Assembly (NCBI GenBank): GCA_011389755.1 | Contig: JAABTR010000274.1 | Coordinates: 1 to 7,627 of the forward strand | Length of the DNA stretch: 7,627 nucleotides | Source: Deltaproteobacteria bacterium | GTDB lineage: Bacteria > Myxococcota_A > Polyangia > JAAYKL01 | Direction of reading: 5' to 3' | Shown here: in pieces, positions 4,878 to 7,627 of the stretch | How the letters are laid out: each line of letters begins with the position of its first letter | Numbering within the stretch: the first letter of the stretch is position 1 | The notes under the pieces: generated by a model | Told to the model about the DNA's origin: nothing | What the model saw: the letters and a program-made list of their open reading frames with translations, nothing else | Databases searched by the model: none | Made by a program: the position numbers and the translations under genes

Positions 4878-4889
4878 TTCGAGGCCCGA

Positions 4890-7025
4890 GTGATGCGGGG
4901 CGCGGGACGCATACTTTTCAAAAAGGGTGAAGGTTTGTTCAATCGAACACAAGAAGACGAAAAGCAGTTCCTCGAGGAGATCAAGGCGAAGCTATCGGTA
5001 GAGCTGAAGCACATGAGCGGCCGAGTGAGCCGCTACGCCCAGGACGTCCGAGAGCAGAAGCAGTACATGTGGGATAGCAAGGGCGACATGGACCACGTCG
5101 AGAAGATATCGGCGCGAGAGTCCGCCGATCAGACGATGCGCAGCGGCGAGGTCGCGCTCGACGCCAAACGGCGAATCGAAAAGCTCCTTCAGTCGCCTTA
5201 CTTCGGTCGTTTCGATTTTAGAAGAGACGACGACAGCTTCGAGGAGATGCCCGTCTACGTGGGGATCCATTCGTTCAGTGACCGTGAGAACCGCAGGAGC
5301 GTCATCTTCGACTGGCGGGCGCCCATCTGCGCGATGTTCTACGACTTCGAGCTCGGACACGCCCGTTACCGATCCCCGTCCGGCGAGGTGCATGGTGACA
5401 TCACGCTCAAGCGCCAGTTTCGAATTCGTCGTGGACAGATGGAGTTCATGCTCGAGAGCGGGCTCAATATCATGGACGACGTCCTCCAAGAAGAGCTGAG
5501 CCGCACATCCGACGAGCGGATGAAGAACATCGTTGCGACGATCCAGCGCGATCAAAACGCCATCATCCGCAACGAAGACGCCGAGGTCTTGATCATCCAG
5601 GGGGTCGCCGGCTCAGGCAAGACGTCGATCGCCCTGCACCGAATCGCTTTTCTGCTCTATCGCTTCAAGGAGACCCTCAGCTCGAAGGACGTCCTCATCA
5701 TCTCTCCCAACAAAGTCTTCGCGGACTTCATCTCCAACGTCCTCCCGGAGCTCGGCGAGGAGCAGATCACCGAGCTGGAGATGGAGAGCCTCGCGAACGA
5801 GCTGCTCGGGCGGCGCTACAAGTTTCAGACGCACCTCGAGCAATCGTCGATGTTGCTGGAGGGCCGCGACCCCAACCTCGGGCGGCGCATCCGCGCAAAA
5901 GCATCAACCGAGTTCCTGGGGAAGCTCGAGGAGTATGTCAAACATGTGGAAGCGTCGCGCTTTTGCCCCGTCGATCTGCCCGTGCGCGACCACGCGGTGC
6001 CGGCGACGATCCTCGATGTGGCCTATCGAAAACGGCCCGATCTGCCTTTGACGCAGCGGCTGCGCTGGGTCGCCGAGTGCGCCGAGCACGAAGCCTGGGT
6101 CCAGTGGCGTGTGGAGCTCACCGCCAAGGAACGGGCGGCGCTGAAAGCCGCCGTGAGAAAGATGGGCCGAAACGCCGCGCTGAAAACCCTCTACCGAGAG
6201 TTCTACGTCTGGCTGGGGCAGCCCGAGCTGTTCAAGGCGGTCCGGGGGAGGCTCGAGTACTGCGACGTTTTTCCTCTCATCTATCTCAAGCTGCGCCTGG
6301 ATCGCGAAGACGGCGCCTATCGGCACATCAAGCACCTCGTGGTCGATGAGATGCAAGACTACACACCCGTGCAATACGCGGTGCTGGCGCGGCTGTTTCC
6401 CTGCAACAAGACGATCCTCGGCGACGTCAACCAGTCTCTCAACGCATGGGCCGCGAGCACGGCCGAGACCATCAGCGAGCTGCTGCGCCACTGTGAGTGC
6501 GTGAAGCTCTATAAGAGCTATCGCTCCTCTTATGAGATCACGCAGTTCGCGCAGAGCATCTCGCCGAGCGCCGATCTGGTGGCCATCGAACGTCACGGTC
6601 CCAAACCCAGAGTCTTGGCATGTCGCGACGAATCCCAGGAGCACGACCTCGTCGTTCAGATGATTTCGCACTTTAGGAAGCAAGACTTCCAGACCATGGC
6701 GATCATCTGCAAGACCCAAGAGGGGGCGCACAGGCTGTTCAAGAGTATCCGCAAAAAAGGCGAAGATGCTCATCTTTTGACCGCGAGAAGCACTGCGTTC
6801 GAATCCGGCGTCGTCGTCTGCTCGGTGCATCTCGCCAAAGGTCTCGAGTTCGACCGGGTGCTCGTGCCGGATGCGTCGGAAAAGTCCTACCAAAGCGCGC
6901 TCGACAGAAACCTGCTCTACGTTGCCTGCACCCGGGCCATGCACGACCTCGTCTTGACTCATACCGGCGCCCGCACTCCGTTCATCGGCGACGAGGCCCC
7001 CTATGAAGGGGACACGCAGCTGTGA
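4890..7025 (+). CDS. helD: HelD-type superfamily 1 ATPase (RNA polymerase recycling factor)
   Basis: The product has 711 residues from GTG 4890. ATG 4893 is equally possible and lies 8 nt after GAGG; TTG 4935 is a shorter alternative with AAAGGG upstream. Residues ~17-95 form a charged helical, probably coiled-coil arm, as in HelD, followed by the HelD hallmark DWRAPI...FYD (141-152). The motor has the Q-motif IQRDQNAIIRN (218-228), Walker A GVAGSGKT (238-245, Lys244), Walker B DEMQD (486-490), GDVNQ (511-515), SYRSSYEI (543-550), SVHLAKGLEFD (645-655) and LLYVACTRA (675-683). An insertion in domain 1A (~300-470) corresponds to the second arm. HelD wedges into stalled or DNA-bound RNA polymerase and releases it by ATP-driven movement. 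Length is close to the ~770 residues of the Bacillus protein. A UvrD/Rep DNA helicase is less likely because of the N-terminal arm and DWRAP motif. Confidence 0.87.
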   Translation: MMRGAGRILFKKGEGLFNRTQEDEKQFLEEIKAKLSVELKHMSGRVSRYAQDVREQKQYMWDSKGDMDHVEKISARESADQTMRSGEVALDAKRRIEKLLQSPYFGRFDFRRDDDSFEEMPVYVGIHSFSDRENRRSVIFDWRAPICAMFYDFELGHARYRSPSGEVHGDITLKRQFRIRRGQMEFMLESGLNIMDDVLQEELSRTSDERMKNIVATIQRDQNAIIRNEDAEVLIIQGVAGSGKTSIALHRIAFLLYRFKETLSSKDVLIISPNKVFADFISNVLPELGEEQITELEMESLANELLGRRYKFQTHLEQSSMLLEGRDPNLGRRIRAKASTEFLGKLEEYVKHVEASRFCPVDLPVRDHAVPATILDVAYRKRPDLPLTQRLRWVAECAEHEAWVQWRVELTAKERAALKAAVRKMGRNAALKTLYREFYVWLGQPELFKAVRGRLEYCDVFPLIYLKLRLDREDGAYRHIKHLVVDEMQDYTPVQYAVLARLFPCNKTILGDVNQSLNAWAASTAETISELLRHCECVKLYKSYRSSYEITQFAQSISPSADLVAIERHGPKPRVLACRDESQEHDLVVQMISHFRKQDFQTMAIICKTQEGAHRLFKSIRKKGEDAHLLTARSTAFESGVVVCSVHLAKGLEFDRVLVPDASEKSYQSALDRNLLYVACTRAMHDLVLTHTGARTPFIGDEAPYEGDTQL

Positions 7026-7082
7026 TTTTCACTTGGTGATAGGAGCCGGGGGAGCGCACGGGCGCGGAAGGCGAGAAATAAC

Positions 7083-7625
7083 TCAGCGGAGCATGGCCAC
7101 TTCGTCGGTGGCCTGCGAATCGTCTTTGGACTCGTGATAGAGGCGCAGGGCGACGCCCTTGCCGTCTGGGGTGGTTATGAAACGCGGCAACCCGCCGTGA
7201 ACGTACACGATGAAGCGGGCGCCGGTCTCCCGCTGGAGAGCCTTGACCGAGCGGATCATGGGGTGACTGCTCAGGTATTCGATCCACCCTTCGCGTTTGA
7301 CGAGCCCGCCGGGCACATCCACCACGACGCCGTTGGGATCCCGCACCCGATAGGCTGTGGCGTACTCGGCCGGCCAGCGGGTCGGCAGGATCAAGGTCAC
7401 GTCGCTTGGATCCAAGCCGCCTTGACTATTTTCGGGTTGGGCGCTGTCCGCCGGGGCGTCCTCGATCTTTTTCTCTTCGTTTGTCTCGAGTGTCTCGAGT
7501 GTCTCGAGATCTTGCGGCGCCTGTGCGCTCGGCTCGGCCTCGCCTTCTGGTGCGACTTCCTTGTGCATCCCCTCGTGGGTCGCGGCGTAACCGGCGCCGG
7601 GCTCTTCTTCCAGTCGCGTTGCAGC
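7083..7625 (-). CDS. AMIN-domain-containing protein, C-terminal part
   Basis: The frame ends at the stop codon at 7083-7085 and is open up to the right window edge. ATG 7566-7568 gives 161 residues but has no spaced ribosome site, so the true start probably lies outside the window. Numbered from that Met, residues 1-54 are a disordered acidic Glu/Pro/Ala-rich segment containing LET three times (21-29). Residues ~55-146 resemble an AMIN domain: TAYRVRDPNGVVVDVPGG, then a helix, MIRSVKALQRETGARFIVYVHGG, PRFITTPDGKGVALRLY. AMIN domains occur at the N-terminus of PilQ secretins and periplasmic amidases and bind peptidoglycan or position envelope machinery. Here the domain is C-terminal, with no enzyme after it. 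The match is by pattern only and other beta-sandwich folds are possible. It is convergent with helD, with 57 bp between stop codons and no clear terminator. Confidence 0.65.
   Translation of the reverse strand, partial: AATRLEEEPGAGYAATHEGMHKEVAPEGEAEPSAQAPQDLETLETLETNEEKKIEDAPADSAQPENSQGGLDPSDVTLILPTRWPAEYATAYRVRDPNGVVVDVPGGLVKREGWIEYLSSHPMIRSVKALQRETGARFIVYVHGGLPRFITTPDGKGVALRLYHESKDDSQATDEVAMLR
7482..7508 (-). repeat. Three perfect tandem copies of a 9-bp unit encoding Leu-Glu-Thr
   Basis: TGTCTCGAG occurs three times head to tail (7482-7490, 7491-7499, 7500-7508). On the minus strand it encodes LETLETLET in the disordered segment of the AMIN-domain protein. The copies are identical at the DNA level, suggesting recent slippage and possible length variation between strains. 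Each unit contains the palindrome CTCGAG. Confidence 0.85.
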
Positions 7626-7627
7626 GG

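Noticed and set aside
5904..6962. 352-codon frame antisense to helD
   Set aside because: A long frame expected by chance opposite GC-rich coding DNA; the sense strand carries all helicase motifs.
7026..7082. Bidirectional terminator between helD and the AMIN-protein gene
   Set aside because: Only a 4-bp GCGC-ACGG-GCGC stem is present and no T tract follows on either strand.

Overview
The window looks like chromosomal DNA of a fairly GC-rich Gram-negative bacterium, most plausibly a deltaproteobacterial or myxobacterial-type lineage (Myxococcota/Bradymonadales-like). This is inferred from two lipoproteins with strongly acidic low-complexity linkers (DTG repeats and a (GE)10 tract), a good sigma-54-type promoter, and an AMIN-domain protein. 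No marker gene fixes the taxonomy.

Left edge (1-382): the 3' end of a group II intron, comprising the last ~56 codons of its reverse transcriptase/maturase and well-formed domains V and VI. About 55 bp further on is a 19-bp sequence resembling the terminal repeat of Tn5/IS50-type (IS4 family) elements. This is a mobile-element scar.

Region 383-1805: two divergently transcribed lipoprotein genes of unknown function. The leftward one (Cys-rich, DTG linker) has a sigma-54-like promoter. The rightward one ((GE)10 linker) has a leader in which seven U residues can pair with the Shine-Dalgarno sequence in a 13-bp hairpin, as in fourU RNA thermometers.

Region 1806-4184, all rightward: a PaaI-like hotdog thioesterase with a good sigma-70 promoter; a full-length ADP-ribosylglycohydrolase (DraG/ARH) homologue that has lost most of its metal-binding acidic residues; and a class I SAM methyltransferase. 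Each has its own upstream gap, so they are not clearly one operon.

Region 4156-7025: a leftward XRE-cupin regulator, whose 3' end overlaps the methyltransferase by 29 bp, diverges from a rightward unit made of a possible 29-codon leader ORF and a HelD-type superfamily 1 ATPase that probably strips or recycles RNA polymerase. The two promoters appear to overlap head to head, so the regulator may control itself and helD. The only well-placed start for the regulator is an ATC codon.

Right edge (7083-7627): the 3' part of a leftward gene for an AMIN-domain protein, open to the window end. No RNA genes, CRISPR arrays or complete insertion sequences are visible. I see no obvious multi-gene defence or biosynthetic system; the interesting signals are regulatory structures, the degenerate ADP-ribosylhydrolase and the helD locus.
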